39,480 nt of DNA from Thermodesulfobacteriota bacterium (GCA_013153725.1 JAADDY010000043.1:1-39480); one strand, 5' to 3'. Numbered from the stretch's first letter, positions 25,581-37,430 are shown. Numbers and translations: made by a program. The notes: a model not told the origin generated them from the letters alone.

Positions 25581-28427
25581 ATGGCGGAAAAAACCGACTG
25601 GAAGGAGACCCTCAACCTCCCGCAGACCGAGTTCCCCATGAAGGCCAATCTGGCCAAACGGGAGCCAGAATTTCTGAAGTACTGGGAAGAAATCGACCTC
25701 TACCGCAAAATGCTCGAACGTCGCAAGGGCGCTCCGCTCTTCGTGCTCCACGACGGCCCCCCTTACGCCAACGGCCACATCCACATGGGAACCGCACTCA
25801 ACAAGGTGCTCAAGGACTTCATCATCAAAAGTCGACGCATGGCTGGTAACAACTGCCCTTACGTCCCCGGATGGGATTGTCACGGGCTGCCCATCGAGCT
25901 CAACGTGGAAAAGGAACTCAAGGTAAAACGCGGGGAGCTCCCCAAGCTCACCATCCGGAAACACTGCCGGGAATACGCCAAACGCTGGATCGAGATCCAG
26001 AGGGAAGAATTCAAGCGCCTGGGGGTCATCGGCGACTGGGAAAACCCCTATCTCACTATGAGCTACGACTATGAGGCCACCATCGCCCGCGAATTCGTGC
26101 GCTTCCTGAGTGAAGGCTACGTCTACCGCCGCAAAAAACCCGTCTACTGGTGCATCCATTGTGTTACCGCCCTGGCGGAGGCAGAAGTAGAGTACGAACC
26201 CCATCGCTCGCCGTCCATCTACGTGAAGTTCCCCCTGAAAGAGGACGCCCTTAAGGTCCTCCCGGAAGAAGTCCGGAAGCTTCCCGTCTCCATCGTGATC
26301 TGGACCACCACGCCCTGGACCCTTCCGGCCAACCTGGCGGTTGCCCTGCACCCTGAATTCGACTACGTGGTGGTGGAGCTTGACGGCGAGGCTCTCCTCC
26401 TGGCCGAGGGAAGGCTTTCGGCCCTGGCAGCCGAGCTGGGGCTCGAAAAAGTGCCCCCCATCCTTTGCCGCGTAAAGGCCCAGGAACTCGAAGGCAAACA
26501 CGCCGCCCACCCCTTCCTGCCCCGGGAGTCTCTCATCGTGCTTGCGGATTACGTAACCCTCGAGGCCGGGACGGGCTGCGTCCACATCGCCCCGGGCCAC
26601 GGTGAGGAAGACTACGAAACCGGGCTCCGCTACGGCCTTGAGGTCTATTCTCCGGTAGACGCCGAGGGGCGCTTTGAGAAAGACCTCCCGGAGATCGGCG
26701 GCGAGAACATCTACCAGGCCAACGAAAAGATCATCGCCATCTTGAAAGAAGCGGGCCGCCTCCTTCACGTGAGCGAGATCGAACACAGCTACCCCCACTG
26801 CTGGCGCTGCAAGAAGCCCGTCATCTTCCGGGCCACGGAGCAGTGGTTCATCTCCATGGAGGCCCACCGTTTGCGCGAAAGGGCACTTGAGTGGATCGAA
26901 AGGGTGAAGTGGATCCCGCGGTGGGGAAAGGAGAGGATCCGGAGCATGGTGGAGAGGCGGCCGGACTGGTGCCTCTCCAGGCAAAGGGCCTGGGGGGTAC
27001 CAATCATGGTCTTCGTCTGCGAGGAGTGCAACGAGATCCTCAAGGAAGCCCGCCTTTACGAGAAGGCCATCGAGCTCTTCGAGGCCCACGGAGCCGATAT
27101 CTGGTTCGAAAAGGAGGCTTCCGAACTCCTTCCCGAAGGCACCACTTGCCCCCGCTGCGGAAGCCGCTCTTTTCGCAAGGAAGAAGACATCCTCGACGTC
27201 TGGTTCGACTCCGGCGTTTCCTTTGCCGCGGTCCTCGAAAGGAGGCCAGAGCTCAAGTTCCCGGCGGAGCTCTATCTCGAAGGCTCGGACCAGCACCGGG
27301 GCTGGTTCCAGAGCTCTCTCCTTTGCGCGGTGGGCACCCGCGGCCGGGCCCCGTATGAAGCCGTCCTCACCCACGGCTTCGTGGTGGACGGCAAGGGGCG
27401 CAAGATGTCGAAATCTCTGGGGAACGTCATCCCGCCGGAGAAGATCATCAAACGCTACGGGGCCGAAATTTTGAGACTCTGGGTGGCGGCCGAGGATTAC
27501 CGCGACGACATCCGCCTCTCAGACGAGATCCTCTCCCGCCTCACGGAAGCCTATCGCAAGATCCGCAACACCTGCCGTTTCATGCTGGGAAACCTCTACG
27601 ATTTCGACCCGGAGAAAGACCTCGTCCCGCTTGAGAAGCTTCCGGAGTTTGAGCGCTACCTCCTCTTCCGGCTCTCGGGCCTCGTCTCCAAGTGTCTCAG
27701 GGCCTATGAGAGCTACGATTTCCACCACGTAACCCACGGTATTCACCAGTTCTGTGCCGTGGATCTTTCGGCCATCTTTATCGACGTCAGCCGCGACACC
27801 CTCTACTGCGAAGCCCCGGATTCCTTCGCGCGCCGTGCGGCCCAAACGGTGCTCTACCACGCCACGAACGCCATCACCCGCCTCATGGCCCCCATCCTCT
27901 CCTTCACGGCGGAAGAGATCTGGCGCTACCTCCCTGGCCAAAAAGAGGCCGAAAGCGTCCACCTGGCCTCCTTTCCGGAACCACCCCTGCCGCAGGTGGA
28001 GCCCGCCTTTCAGGAAAAGTGGGAAAAACTCTTTGCCCTGCGCTCTGAAATCACCAAGGCCCTTGAAATCGGCCGCAAAGAGGCCAAAATCATCGGAAAC
28101 TCTCTGGAGGCCGCGGTGGTTCTGGCAAGTGAAGACAAAGACTTGAGAGACTTCCTTGCTGAAAACCGGGATCTCCTCACCTATCTGGCCATCGTTTCGG
28201 AGCTCGAGGTGCAGGAAGACGTAAGCCCCGAAGAGGGCGCCGTCTTTTACGAGGGAGAAGAGTTGCCGCTCAAGGTCTTGGTGCGCCGGGCCTCTGGCAA
28301 AAAGTGCGAGCGCTGCTGGAAGTGGAGCCCCACCGTGGGGACCAGAGAAGATCTCCCGGGAGTTTGTGAACGCTGCTACCGGGTGGTGAAGGAAAGATGG
28401 CCGGATCTCAAAGAGTCTTCCTCCTAA
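25581..28427 (+). CDS. ileS: Isoleucyl-tRNA synthetase
   Basis: HDGPPYANGHIHMGTALNKVLKDFI, PGWDCHGLPIE, KMSKSLGNVI, C-terminal zinc site CERCWK...CERCY. Confidence 0.98.
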   Translation: MAEKTDWKETLNLPQTEFPMKANLAKREPEFLKYWEEIDLYRKMLERRKGAPLFVLHDGPPYANGHIHMGTALNKVLKDFIIKSRRMAGNNCPYVPGWDCHGLPIELNVEKELKVKRGELPKLTIRKHCREYAKRWIEIQREEFKRLGVIGDWENPYLTMSYDYEATIAREFVRFLSEGYVYRRKKPVYWCIHCVTALAEAEVEYEPHRSPSIYVKFPLKEDALKVLPEEVRKLPVSIVIWTTTPWTLPANLAVALHPEFDYVVVELDGEALLLAEGRLSALAAELGLEKVPPILCRVKAQELEGKHAAHPFLPRESLIVLADYVTLEAGTGCVHIAPGHGEEDYETGLRYGLEVYSPVDAEGRFEKDLPEIGGENIYQANEKIIAILKEAGRLLHVSEIEHSYPHCWRCKKPVIFRATEQWFISMEAHRLRERALEWIERVKWIPRWGKERIRSMVERRPDWCLSRQRAWGVPIMVFVCEECNEILKEARLYEKAIELFEAHGADIWFEKEASELLPEGTTCPRCGSRSFRKEEDILDVWFDSGVSFAAVLERRPELKFPAELYLEGSDQHRGWFQSSLLCAVGTRGRAPYEAVLTHGFVVDGKGRKMSKSLGNVIPPEKIIKRYGAEILRLWVAAEDYRDDIRLSDEILSRLTEAYRKIRNTCRFMLGNLYDFDPEKDLVPLEKLPEFERYLLFRLSGLVSKCLRAYESYDFHHVTHGIHQFCAVDLSAIFIDVSRDTLYCEAPDSFARRAAQTVLYHATNAITRLMAPILSFTAEEIWRYLPGQKEAESVHLASFPEPPLPQVEPAFQEKWEKLFALRSEITKALEIGRKEAKIIGNSLEAAVVLASEDKDLRDFLAENRDLLTYLAIVSELEVQEDVSPEEGAVFYEGEELPLKVLVRRASGKKCERCWKWSPTVGTREDLPGVCERCYRVVKERWPDLKESSS

Positions 28428-28858
28428 CGTGTCTCCTGGTACTCGGCCTTGACCAGGCCACCAAGTTCCTGGTGAGAGAGATCCTCGCCCCCGGGGAGAT
28501 AAGAGTCGTGATCCCCGGGTTCTTCAACCTGGTTCACGTCTGGAACCCGGGGGTGGCCTTCGGGTTCTTCGCCAGAGGGGCCGAGGGCTTGCGCTACTTT
28601 TTCATCCTGGCCAATCTCCTGGCCGCGGGGGGTCTTTTTCTCTACGCCAGAGGCAAAGATCACCTCGTCCAGTTTCTCTCCGGTCTCATTGCCGGGGGGG
28701 CCTTGGGGAACCTTCTCGATCGCATATTTTACGGCCGGGTCTTCGATTTTCTCGATTTCCACCTCGGCCCCTACCACTGGCCCGCCTTCAACCTCGCTGA
28801 TACCGCCATCACGCTGGGAGTCCTGGGCTTCTTCCTGAAACTCCTGCGGGAATCTTAG
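28397..28858 (+). CDS. lspA: Prolipoprotein signal peptidase (signal peptidase II)
   Basis: LDQATKFLVRE, FFNLVHVWNPGVAFGFF, GALGNLLDRIFYGRVFDFLDFH, WPAFNLADTAITLG. Start overlaps ileS. Confidence 0.97.
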   Translation: MAGSQRVFLLTCLLVLGLDQATKFLVREILAPGEIRVVIPGFFNLVHVWNPGVAFGFFARGAEGLRYFFILANLLAAGGLFLYARGKDHLVQFLSGLIAGGALGNLLDRIFYGRVFDFLDFHLGPYHWPAFNLADTAITLGVLGFFLKLLRES

Positions 28859-28916
28859 CCTTCAGGATTCCCGATATGGGCCCTTTTTCTGACTCAAAAA
28901 ATCAAAAATTGAGGCC

Positions 28917-28944
28917 TTGCCAATCGAAAAGGCGTGATTATATT
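28917..28944 (+). promoter_or_regulatory. Putative promoter for groESL
   Basis: TTGCCA (28917-28922), 16-bp spacer, TATATT (28939-28944). The -10 overlaps the CIRCE-like left arm. Confidence 0.5.
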
Positions 28945-28969
28945 AGCAGCCGGTCCAGGTGAGTGCTAA
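28943..28969 (+). promoter_or_regulatory. Degenerate CIRCE (HrcA operator) upstream of groES
   Basis: TTAGCAGCC-N9-GAGTGCTAA. Consensus TTAGCACTC-N9-GAGTGCTAA: right arm exact, left arm two mismatches, spacer exactly 9. Confidence 0.8.
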
Positions 28970-28996
28970 CAAAAATTCACTAAGGAGGGGTAACAG

Positions 28997-30948
<1,952 letters not shown>

Positions 30949-30957
30949 CCTCGCCTG

Positions 30958-30996
30958 AAAAAGGGGCGGCGGATGCCGCCCCTTTTCATTTTTTCC
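30958..30996 (+). terminator. Rho-independent terminator after groEL
   Basis: AAAAGGGGCGGC-GGAT-GCCGCCCCTTTT (12-bp perfect stem) followed by CATTTTTT. Confidence 0.92.
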
Positions 30997-31036
30997 TCAA
31001 TTCCTTTGCTTTCCGCACATTTTGTTCTAAACTTCT

Positions 31037-31064
31037 TCTTAGATCTAGAAAAATAAATCTAAGA
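31037..31064. promoter_or_regulatory. Inverted repeat upstream of toxin-antitoxin-like pair (candidate autoregulatory operator)
   Basis: TCTTAGAT (31037-31044) - 12 nt - ATCTAAGA (31057-31064), perfect 8-bp arms, directly before the ATG at 31077. Confidence 0.45.
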
Positions 31065-31076
31065 GGTTAGGTAAAA

Positions 31077-31271
31077 ATGGCCACTTTGATTTTGAAAATA
31101 AAGCCAGAAGCCTTAGAACACATAAAATGGCTCCTTTCCCATCTAAAAGAAGAAATAGAAGTCTTTGAAGTTGAAGAATTAGAAGACCAGGCCTTAATAA
31201 AGGCTATCGAAGAAGGAGATAAAAAAGAATTTGTATCTGAAGAAGAAATATTCCGATTTTTAGAGGGTTAA
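31077..31271 (+). CDS. Putative antitoxin component (small acidic protein)
   Basis: 64 aa, MATLILKIKPEALEHIKWLLSHLKEEIEVFEVEELEDQALIKAIEEGDKKEFVSEEEIFRFLEG. Immediately precedes a RelE/ParE-like gene. Confidence 0.6.
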   Translation: MATLILKIKPEALEHIKWLLSHLKEEIEVFEVEELEDQALIKAIEEGDKKEFVSEEEIFRFLEG

Positions 31272-31277
31272 AACAAC

Positions 31278-31547
31278 TTGAAAATAAAATATGAAAAGGC
31301 CTTCCTGCGAGACATACAAAAAGTTCACAATGAAGAAGTCAAGAAAGCCCTCAAAGAACTGATATCCCTTACCAAGAGAGCTTCTTGCCCCCAAGAAATC
31401 CCCAAACTGAAGAAATTAAAAGGAACACAAAAATATTATCGAGTAAGGATAAAACGGTACCGTTTAGGCCTAAAAATTGAAAAAGATACAGTAATTTTCG
31501 TTAGATTTTTATCTCGAAAAGAAATTTACAAATATTTTCCAAAATGA
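31278..31547 (+). CDS. RelE/ParE-superfamily toxin-like protein
   Basis: 89 aa basic: KAFLRDIQKVHNEEVKKALKELI...EIPKLKKLKGTQKYYRVRIKRYRLGLKIEKDTVIFVRFLSRKEIYKYFPK. KLKG..YYRVRI..YR.G....VIF.....R..IY is RelE/ParE-like. Confidence 0.8.
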   Translation: MKIKYEKAFLRDIQKVHNEEVKKALKELISLTKRASCPQEIPKLKKLKGTQKYYRVRIKRYRLGLKIEKDTVIFVRFLSRKEIYKYFPK

Positions 31548-31608
31548 TTGTTGGCCTTCCTCAATTCCCCACCGTTCGCCAAAGGAACCAAAACTTCTTA
31601 TATTTAAA

Positions 31609-32997
31609 GTGATGAGCCGAAGATTCTTGGGAACCCTTTTTTTGGCCCTTTTTCTGCTCTTGAGTGGCACCTGTTGGGCCCTCATGAGCCACGAGGAAGA
31701 AGCCCGTCTGGGGCGCCAGGTCCTCCAGATGCTCCGCGAAAAGGCCCAGTTTGTGGAAGACCCTGAAGTGGTGAACTACGTGGAGGAAGTAGGTCGCCGT
31801 ATCATTGCCCACATCGGGCCCCATTACTTTCCCTTCAGGTTCTACATTCTAAAAGACGAAAGCCTGAACGCTTTCGCCGTGCCAGGAGGTTACATCTTCG
31901 TCAATACCGGTCTTCTGGAGGAAATCGACCGGGAAGACGAGCTGGCGGGAGTGCTCGCCCACGAGCTTGCCCACGTCCAGGCCCGTCATCTGGCCAAGCG
32001 GATCGAAAAGCTCACCCGTCTCAACCTTGCCAGTGCCGCGGTCACCATCGTGGGCCTGCTCCTGGGGCGAGGAGAGATGGGGCAGGCCATCGCCGTCACT
32101 TCGAGTGCTCTGGCGGCTACCAAGGCCCTTTCCTACAGCCGCACCGATGAAGAAGAGGCCGACCGGCTCGGGTTCGAATACCTCACCGCCGCGGGTTACG
32201 ATCCGCGGGGGTTCATCGAGGTCTTCAATAAGATCGTAAGGCACCGCTGGCTCCTTTCGGAAAACGTCCCGAGCTACCTCTTGACCCACCCCGGCACCGC
32301 CGAAAGGGTCACCTATCTCGAATCCATGATCGAGTACTATCATCCCAAGGTCACTTATCGGCCAGATCCTTTCCGCCTGCGGCGCATTCAGGTACGGGTG
32401 AAGGTGCTCACCCACGACGCCGGGAGTCTCGTAGTCCGCTATCGGGAAGAGCTCCGCAAAAGCCCGGAGGACCCTTTCCTGCACTACGGCCTGGCCCTGG
32501 CCCTGGCCAAGCTGCGACGCTTTGAAGAGGCGGCCCGGGAGCTCCAGTTCGTCATCCAGAAGTTTCCGGACCACGATGATTTTCGCCTGGATCTGGCGGA
32601 AATTTATTTCCAGGGCGGACGCTACCAGGAAGCTCTCTCCATTCTAAAACGCTACGTCAAAAGACACCCTTACCGCACCGGGGCCAAATATCTCCTGGCC
32701 CGCTGCTACCAAGAGACCAAACAATACGAAAAGGCGCTTTCCCTTTTCAGGAAATTGAGCGAAAAGCTCGAAGACAACCCGGAGTTTCACTATCACCTGG
32801 GAAGGCTCTACGCGGCTTTGGGAAAGAGTGGCAAGGCCCACTACCAGTTTGCCCTGCACTTCCAGCTGGAAGGGGAGACCAAGGTCGCCCTCTACCACCT
32901 GCGCCAGGCCTATCGCAATCTGTCCCAGGGAGATCCGCTCAAGGCCAAGGTGGCCAAAAAGCTTGAAGCAGCCAAGATAAAGCCCAAAGAGGGCTAG
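31609..32997 (+). CDS. M48 family metalloprotease with C-terminal TPR repeats (BepA-like)
   Basis: Signal-like N-terminus; zinc motif [43 protein letters not shown]-like C-terminal region. Confidence 0.93.
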   Translation: MMSRRFLGTLFLALFLLLSGTCWALMSHEEEARLGRQVLQMLREKAQFVEDPEVVNYVEEVGRRIIAHIGPHYFPFRFYILKDESLNAFAVPGGYIFVNTGLLEEIDREDELAGVLAHELAHVQARHLAKRIEKLTRLNLASAAVTIVGLLLGRGEMGQAIAVTSSALAATKALSYSRTDEEEADRLGFEYLTAAGYDPRGFIEVFNKIVRHRWLLSENVPSYLLTHPGTAERVTYLESMIEYYHPKVTYRPDPFRLRRIQVRVKVLTHDAGSLVVRYREELRKSPEDPFLHYGLALALAKLRRFEEAARELQFVIQKFPDHDDFRLDLAEIYFQGGRYQEALSILKRYVKRHPYRTGAKYLLARCYQETKQYEKALSLFRKLSEKLEDNPEFHYHLGRLYAALGKSGKAHYQFALHFQLEGETKVALYHLRQAYRNLSQGDPLKAKVAKKLEAAKIKPKEG

Positions 32998-35045
32998 GCC
33001 CTTTTGAGATCTTCCGGGCGGTCAAAGCGCAGGAAGCGCATGGTGAAACTCGCCCGCCCCTGGGTGGCGGAACGCAGAGCCGTGGAATAGCCAAACAGCC
33101 GGGAGAGGGGGACTTCGGCCCGCACGACCTGCACCGGCTCCCGGGCCTCGATATTCACCACGTGCCCCTGGCGCTGGTTGAGATCGCTTATCACTTCTCC
33201 CAGAAATTCGGAGGGGCAAACCACCTCCACCTCCATGATGGGCTCAAGGAGGATGGGACCAGCCTGAGAGAGTGCCCTTTGCAAGGCCTTTACGGTGGCG
33301 GCCCTGGCGGCCATCTCGTGCCAGGCCCCTCCAGGGAAATCGATGTCGAGGAGGACGACTTCCACGTCTGTCACCGGCCAGCCCAGGGGGCCACTCGCCT
33401 CGAGCGCCTTTTCAAGGGTTTCCAGCAGGAGGGCCTTCTGTTCCGGGCGCAGCTTTTCTTCGGGAAGAACCGCTCCCACGAGGTTTCCGGCCCCGCGCTC
33501 GCGGGGGCGCACCAGGAGTTTCACCGTGGCGGCAAGCCTTTCTTCCCCCACGGTCTGGTCAAAGACCTCGGTGACCTCGACTTCGCTGGTGATCGTCTCC
33601 CGGTAGACCACCTGCGGGCGGCCTACCAGGAGGTCGAGACCAAACTCCCGCCTCAGGCGCTCAAGAATCACCTCCAGATGTAGCTCTCCCATGCCGGAGA
33701 TGACCCGCTGGCCGGTATCGGCATCCACCTTGACCCGAAAAGTGGGGTCCTCCTGGGCGATCTTGGCGAGCGCCTCTTCGACCTTTTCCTCTTCCGCCCG
33801 GGTCTTGGGCTCCACCGCGATGGAGATCACCGGCTCGTAAGCCCCGATGGCTTCGAGCAAAATGGGATGCTCCGGGTCGCAGAGCGTATCTCCGGTAACG
33901 GTATGCTTGAGGCCCATGGCGGCCACGATGTCCCCGGCCCCGGCTTTTTCGAGGCGGGTGCGCTTATTGGCGTGCAGGAGAAAGAGGCGGGCGACCTTTT
34001 CTTTTTTCTTTTGGGTGGCGTTAAGAACCGTCTTTCCCACCTCAAGCACCCCGGAGTAGAGGCGTAAGTAGACCATCTTGCGCCCTTCAAACATCTGGAC
34101 CTTGAAGGCGAGAGCTGCCAGGGGTGCGGCTTCGTCTGGTGGTCTTTCCTCCTCGCGCCCGGTCAGCGGATTCACCCCTTTGACCGGGGGGACATCGAGG
34201 GGAGAAGGCATGTAACGCACGATGCCATCGAGAAGGGGCTGTACCCCCTTGTTTTTGAGGGCCGAGCCGCAGAAGACCGGGACGATCTCTAGGGCCAGGG
34301 TCCCCTTGCGGATGAGCCCGTGAATTTCCTCCTCGGAGAGGGGCTCGTCAGCCAGGTACTTTTCAAAGGCGTTTTCGTCGAATTCCACGATGGTTTCGAG
34401 GAGCTCCTTCCGCACCCGCTGCACCTCCTCCTCCATTTCCGCGGGCACGGGATGGTAAGAAAATTTCTCCCCGAGACTCTCTTCGTCCCACAAAATGAGC
34501 TTTTCCTGGACGACGTCGATGACGCCCTTGAAATCCTGCTCCGCGCCATAGGGCATGGTGAGGATCACCGGCCGGGCCCCGAGCTTTTCACGCATCTGTT
34601 CCACGACCCCCCAAAAATTGGCCCCGATGCGATCCATCTTGTTGACAAAAGCCATCTTCGGGACACGGAAGCGCTCGGCCTGGTGCCAGACCGTCTCTGA
34701 CTGGGGTTCGACTCCTCCCACGGCGCAGAAGACCCCGATGGCACCGTCGAGCACGCGGAGGCTTCTTTCGACCTCGATGGTAAAGTCCACGTGGCCGGGG
34801 GTATCGATGAGATGGATCTCACACCCCTTCCAGTAGCAGGTGGTACAGGCGGAGGTGATGGTGATGCCGCGTTCCTGCTCCTCAGGGAGGTAGTCCATGG
34901 TGGCCTGGCCCTCGTGGACCTCGCCGATGCGGTGAATCTTTCCGGTGTAGTAAAGGATGCGCTCGGTAAGGGTGGTCTTCCCGGCGTCGATGTGGGCGAT
35001 GATGCCGATGTTGCGGATCTTTTTGATCCTTGCTTCGCCGGCCAT
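32994..35045 (-). CDS. Elongation factor G-like translational GTPase (possible EF-G paralogue)
   Basis: [63 protein letters not shown]...[21 protein letters not shown]...NKMDR. Stand-alone, not in a str operon. Confidence 0.94.
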   Translation of the reverse strand: MAGEARIKKIRNIGIIAHIDAGKTTLTERILYYTGKIHRIGEVHEGQATMDYLPEEQERGITITSACTTCYWKGCEIHLIDTPGHVDFTIEVERSLRVLDGAIGVFCAVGGVEPQSETVWHQAERFRVPKMAFVNKMDRIGANFWGVVEQMREKLGARPVILTMPYGAEQDFKGVIDVVQEKLILWDEESLGEKFSYHPVPAEMEEEVQRVRKELLETIVEFDENAFEKYLADEPLSEEEIHGLIRKGTLALEIVPVFCGSALKNKGVQPLLDGIVRYMPSPLDVPPVKGVNPLTGREEERPPDEAAPLAALAFKVQMFEGRKMVYLRLYSGVLEVGKTVLNATQKKKEKVARLFLLHANKRTRLEKAGAGDIVAAMGLKHTVTGDTLCDPEHPILLEAIGAYEPVISIAVEPKTRAEEEKVEEALAKIAQEDPTFRVKVDADTGQRVISGMGELHLEVILERLRREFGLDLLVGRPQVVYRETITSEVEVTEVFDQTVGEERLAATVKLLVRPRERGAGNLVGAVLPEEKLRPEQKALLLETLEKALEASGPLGWPVTDVEVVLLDIDFPGGAWHEMAARAATVKALQRALSQAGPILLEPIMEVEVVCPSEFLGEVISDLNQRQGHVVNIEAREPVQVVRAEVPLSRLFGYSTALRSATQGRASFTMRFLRFDRPEDLKRA

Positions 35046-35093
35046 GTGAGGATATTACCTTCCCAGAGACCAAGCTGACAAGAGAGGAGCAAA

Positions 35094-35693
35094 ATGCCGA
35101 AAGAATATCTTATCTTCGTCCTGGCCTATCTTCTGGGCTCCATCCCCACCGCCCTTCTGGTGGCCAAACCCTTCGGGATAGACCCCCGTGAGCACGGCAG
35201 CCGCAACCTCGGGGCCACCAACGTGGCCCGTCTTCTGGGCAAAAAATGGGGGCTCCTTACCTTGCTGGGAGACATGGGAAAGGGCATCCTCCCCATGCTT
35301 CTTGCCCTGAAAATCTTTGAAGGACACCCTGAAAAAGACCTTCTCGTGGCGGGAACCGGCTTCTTCGCCTTCCTGGGGCACCTCTTTCCCCTTTATTTGC
35401 GCTTTCGAGGTGGAAAGGGAGTGGCCACGGCTACCGGAGTCTTCCTGGTGCTTTGCCCCAAGGCCCTGGGAGTAGCACTCCTCCTTTTCGTATTGGCGGT
35501 GAAGTTCTCAGGCTTCGTCTCCGTGGGCTCCCTCCTGGCCTCGGCCCTGATGCCGCTTCTGATCTATTTCTTCTGCCCCAAGAAGCCATACATCCTGGCC
35601 GCCACTCTTATGGCCCTCCTCATCTGGATCAAGCACAAGGACAATATCCGCCGCCTCCTGCGCGGTGAAGAAAAAAGCTGGAAGAAGGCTTAA
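35094..35693 (+). CDS. plsY: Glycerol-3-phosphate acyltransferase PlsY
   Basis: AYLLGSIPTALLVAKPFGIDPREHGSRNLGATNVARLLGKKWG...GHLFPLYLRFRGGKGVATATGVFL. Confidence 0.96.
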   Translation: MPKEYLIFVLAYLLGSIPTALLVAKPFGIDPREHGSRNLGATNVARLLGKKWGLLTLLGDMGKGILPMLLALKIFEGHPEKDLLVAGTGFFAFLGHLFPLYLRFRGGKGVATATGVFLVLCPKALGVALLLFVLAVKFSGFVSVGSLLASALMPLLIYFFCPKKPYILAATLMALLIWIKHKDNIRRLLRGEEKSWKKA

Positions 35694-35717
35694 AATAGGG
35701 CCTTAAAAACAAAAATA

Positions 35718-35746
35718 TTGACTTGAAGCCCGATTTAGCCTATTAT
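35718..35746 (+). promoter_or_regulatory. Putative sigma70-type promoter for the YeiH-like transporter operon
   Basis: TTGACT (35718-35723), 17-bp spacer, TATTAT (35741-35746), about 30 bp before ATG 35778. Confidence 0.65.
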
Positions 35747-35777
35747 CGGCAAAAATTAGGCTGTTTTGGAGAATAAT

Positions 35778-36857
35778 ATGAGAATTGAGGCGCAGTCTCA
35801 AGTATCTGTACGCTCCAAAACCTTAGGTCAGGAAATTATCTCCAGCATTCCCGGGGCCCTTCTGGTAATCGCCGTGGCGCTTGCCGCTTACGCCATTGCT
35901 CCCCATCTTCGCAAATACGAGCTCTTTCGGACCTACATCCTGCTGAAAGACTTCATCCTGGCAATCCTTCTCGGGATCGTCATCCGCAACACCGTGGGGG
36001 TGCCAAAGGTGTTTCATCCCGGTCTCCGGTTTTCCACCGTGCTGACCAAGACTGGCATCGTGGTCATGGGAGCCAAGTACTCCATGATGGGTTTGGTGAA
36101 GGTGGGGGGGCCGGCCCTGGTCTATATCGCCACCTTTCTCTTCGGCTCGGCGATAGCTCTCATGTGGGTGGCCAATCGGTTTCGGGTTCCCACCCCGCTG
36201 GCGGCGTGTCTCTCCGCCGGGCTATCGGTATGCGGGGTCTCCGCCACCATCGCCATTGCCCCGGCGGTGCGGGCCAAAAACCGCGACATGGCCTATTCCA
36301 TCGCGGTGGTCCTCATCTTTGGTCTCCTGGCCCTCATCGTCTTTCCGACCATCGGCAAGCTCCTGAACCTGAGCGACGTCCAGTACGGGGCCTTCTGTGG
36401 CGTGGGAATTGTCAATTCCGCCCAGGTCCTGGCGGCAGGCTTCGCGTACAGCGAAGAGGCCGGCCTGGTGGCGGGGATCTACAACATCGGGCGGGTGGTC
36501 TTCCTACCCTTCGTGGTCCTCATGCTGGCCATCATGGCTGCCAGCCGGGAGGCCAAAGAAGGCGGGCAGGTGACGGAAATCAACAAGATGCAGATCATTA
36601 TCGAGAAGTTTCCGGTCTTCGTCCTGGGGTTCCTGTTCGTGGTGCTGCTGAACACCTTTGGTTTTCTCAACAAGGCCGAAATCCACCAGGCCAAGGTCTT
36701 CATGAACTGGTGCTTCCTCCTGGGTTTTGCAAGCATCGGGCTTACGACCCGGCTCTCCGATCTCAAGGCCGCCGGGCTTTCAGGTTTCCTCTTGGGGTTT
36801 GTGGTGGCCGGGCTCAAGGCCGCCCTGGCCTTAATCGTTGTAATGACTCTCATGTAG
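35778..36857 (+). CDS. YeiH/UPF0324 family putative sulfate exporter-type membrane protein
   Basis: LAILLGIVIRNTVGVPKVFHPGLRFSTVLTKTGIVVMGAKYSM...AACLSAGLSVCGVSATIAIAPAVRAKNRDMAYSIAVVLIFGLLALIVFPTIG...FCGVGIVNSAQVLAAGFAYSEEAGLVAGIYNIGRVVFLPFVV. Confidence 0.9.
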   Translation: MRIEAQSQVSVRSKTLGQEIISSIPGALLVIAVALAAYAIAPHLRKYELFRTYILLKDFILAILLGIVIRNTVGVPKVFHPGLRFSTVLTKTGIVVMGAKYSMMGLVKVGGPALVYIATFLFGSAIALMWVANRFRVPTPLAACLSAGLSVCGVSATIAIAPAVRAKNRDMAYSIAVVLIFGLLALIVFPTIGKLLNLSDVQYGAFCGVGIVNSAQVLAAGFAYSEEAGLVAGIYNIGRVVFLPFVVLMLAIMAASREAKEGGQVTEINKMQIIIEKFPVFVLGFLFVVLLNTFGFLNKAEIHQAKVFMNWCFLLGFASIGLTTRLSDLKAAGLSGFLLGFVVAGLKAALALIVVMTLM

Positions 36858-36866
36858 GAGGAAGAA

Positions 36867-36947
36867 ATGTCCAAAGAGCGCAAACAGGATCTGGCGGTCA
36901 TAATCATGGGGATCCTTCTGGTGCTCCTGGCCAAGTTGCTCCATTGA
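36867..36947 (+). CDS. 26-aa single-TM small membrane protein (not in supplied ORF track)
   Basis: TAGGAGGAAGAA-ATG: MSKERKQDLAVIIMGILLVLLAKLLH*. Strong Shine-Dalgarno, basic N-terminus plus hydrophobic helix, packed between two genes (9-nt and 1-nt gaps). Confidence 0.7.
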   Translation: MSKERKQDLAVIIMGILLVLLAKLLH

Positions 36948-36948
36948 A

Positions 36949-37398
36949 GTGTCTCGCATCCTGCTTCTCCTCCTGGAAGAAGAAGGGCTCCTGAGGGCCA
37001 TCGATTGGGCCCTCTTCTGGGCGAATATCTTTAAAGCCGCCATCAAAGGTCTCATCATCTCCGACCGTAGACTCTTCCACTTCGGAGAAGTCGATCCCCT
37101 GGCCTCTACCGCCAGTCGCAAAAAATTTCTGGCCTATCTGGAAGAGGAAGAATCCCAGAAGGTAAAGAAGCTGGCAGAAATTTTCTCCGGAAAAGTCAAG
37201 GCAAGCGGACTCTTTTACAGTTTGGAGACCCTGGAAGGACCTTTTGAGGAAAACCTTCTCGGGTGCCTGCGGAGTTTTAAGCCTCATCTGCTGATCTGGC
37301 CCTTGAGTAGCGGGAAAAAGCTCGTTTTGGCGGGAAAACTCTATCATCCCCAGGGTTATTTGCGGAAAATTCCCTGTAAGATCCTTTTTGTACCCTGA
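36949..37398 (+). CDS. Universal stress protein-like (UspA-fold) protein
   Basis: GTG start one nt after the small ORF stop: VSRILLLLLEEEGLLRAIDWALFWANIFKAAIKGLIISDRR...LLIWPLSSGKKLVLAGKLYHPQGYLRKIPCKILFVP. Divergent USP-like layout. Confidence 0.5.
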   Translation: MSRILLLLLEEEGLLRAIDWALFWANIFKAAIKGLIISDRRLFHFGEVDPLASTASRKKFLAYLEEEESQKVKKLAEIFSGKVKASGLFYSLETLEGPFEENLLGCLRSFKPHLLIWPLSSGKKLVLAGKLYHPQGYLRKIPCKILFVP

Positions 37399-37430
37399 TT
37401 TCAAGCTCGCAAAAATGACAAAATTTGGGC

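Noticed and set aside
25539-27374. 611-aa ORF antisense to ileS
   Set aside because: Lies opposite a well-conserved gene; Gly/Asp/Val/Phe-rich composition is typical of a shadow frame created by codon bias. No RBS or recognisable domain.
28847-28873. Hairpin CGGGAATC...GATTCCCG at the end of lspA
   Set aside because: 8-bp stem with 11-nt loop overlapping the stop codon and no immediate T-tract; too weak to call a terminator.
36164-36994. 276-aa ORF overlapping the YeiH-like transporter
   Set aside because: Gly/Arg/His-rich shadow frame of the transporter gene.
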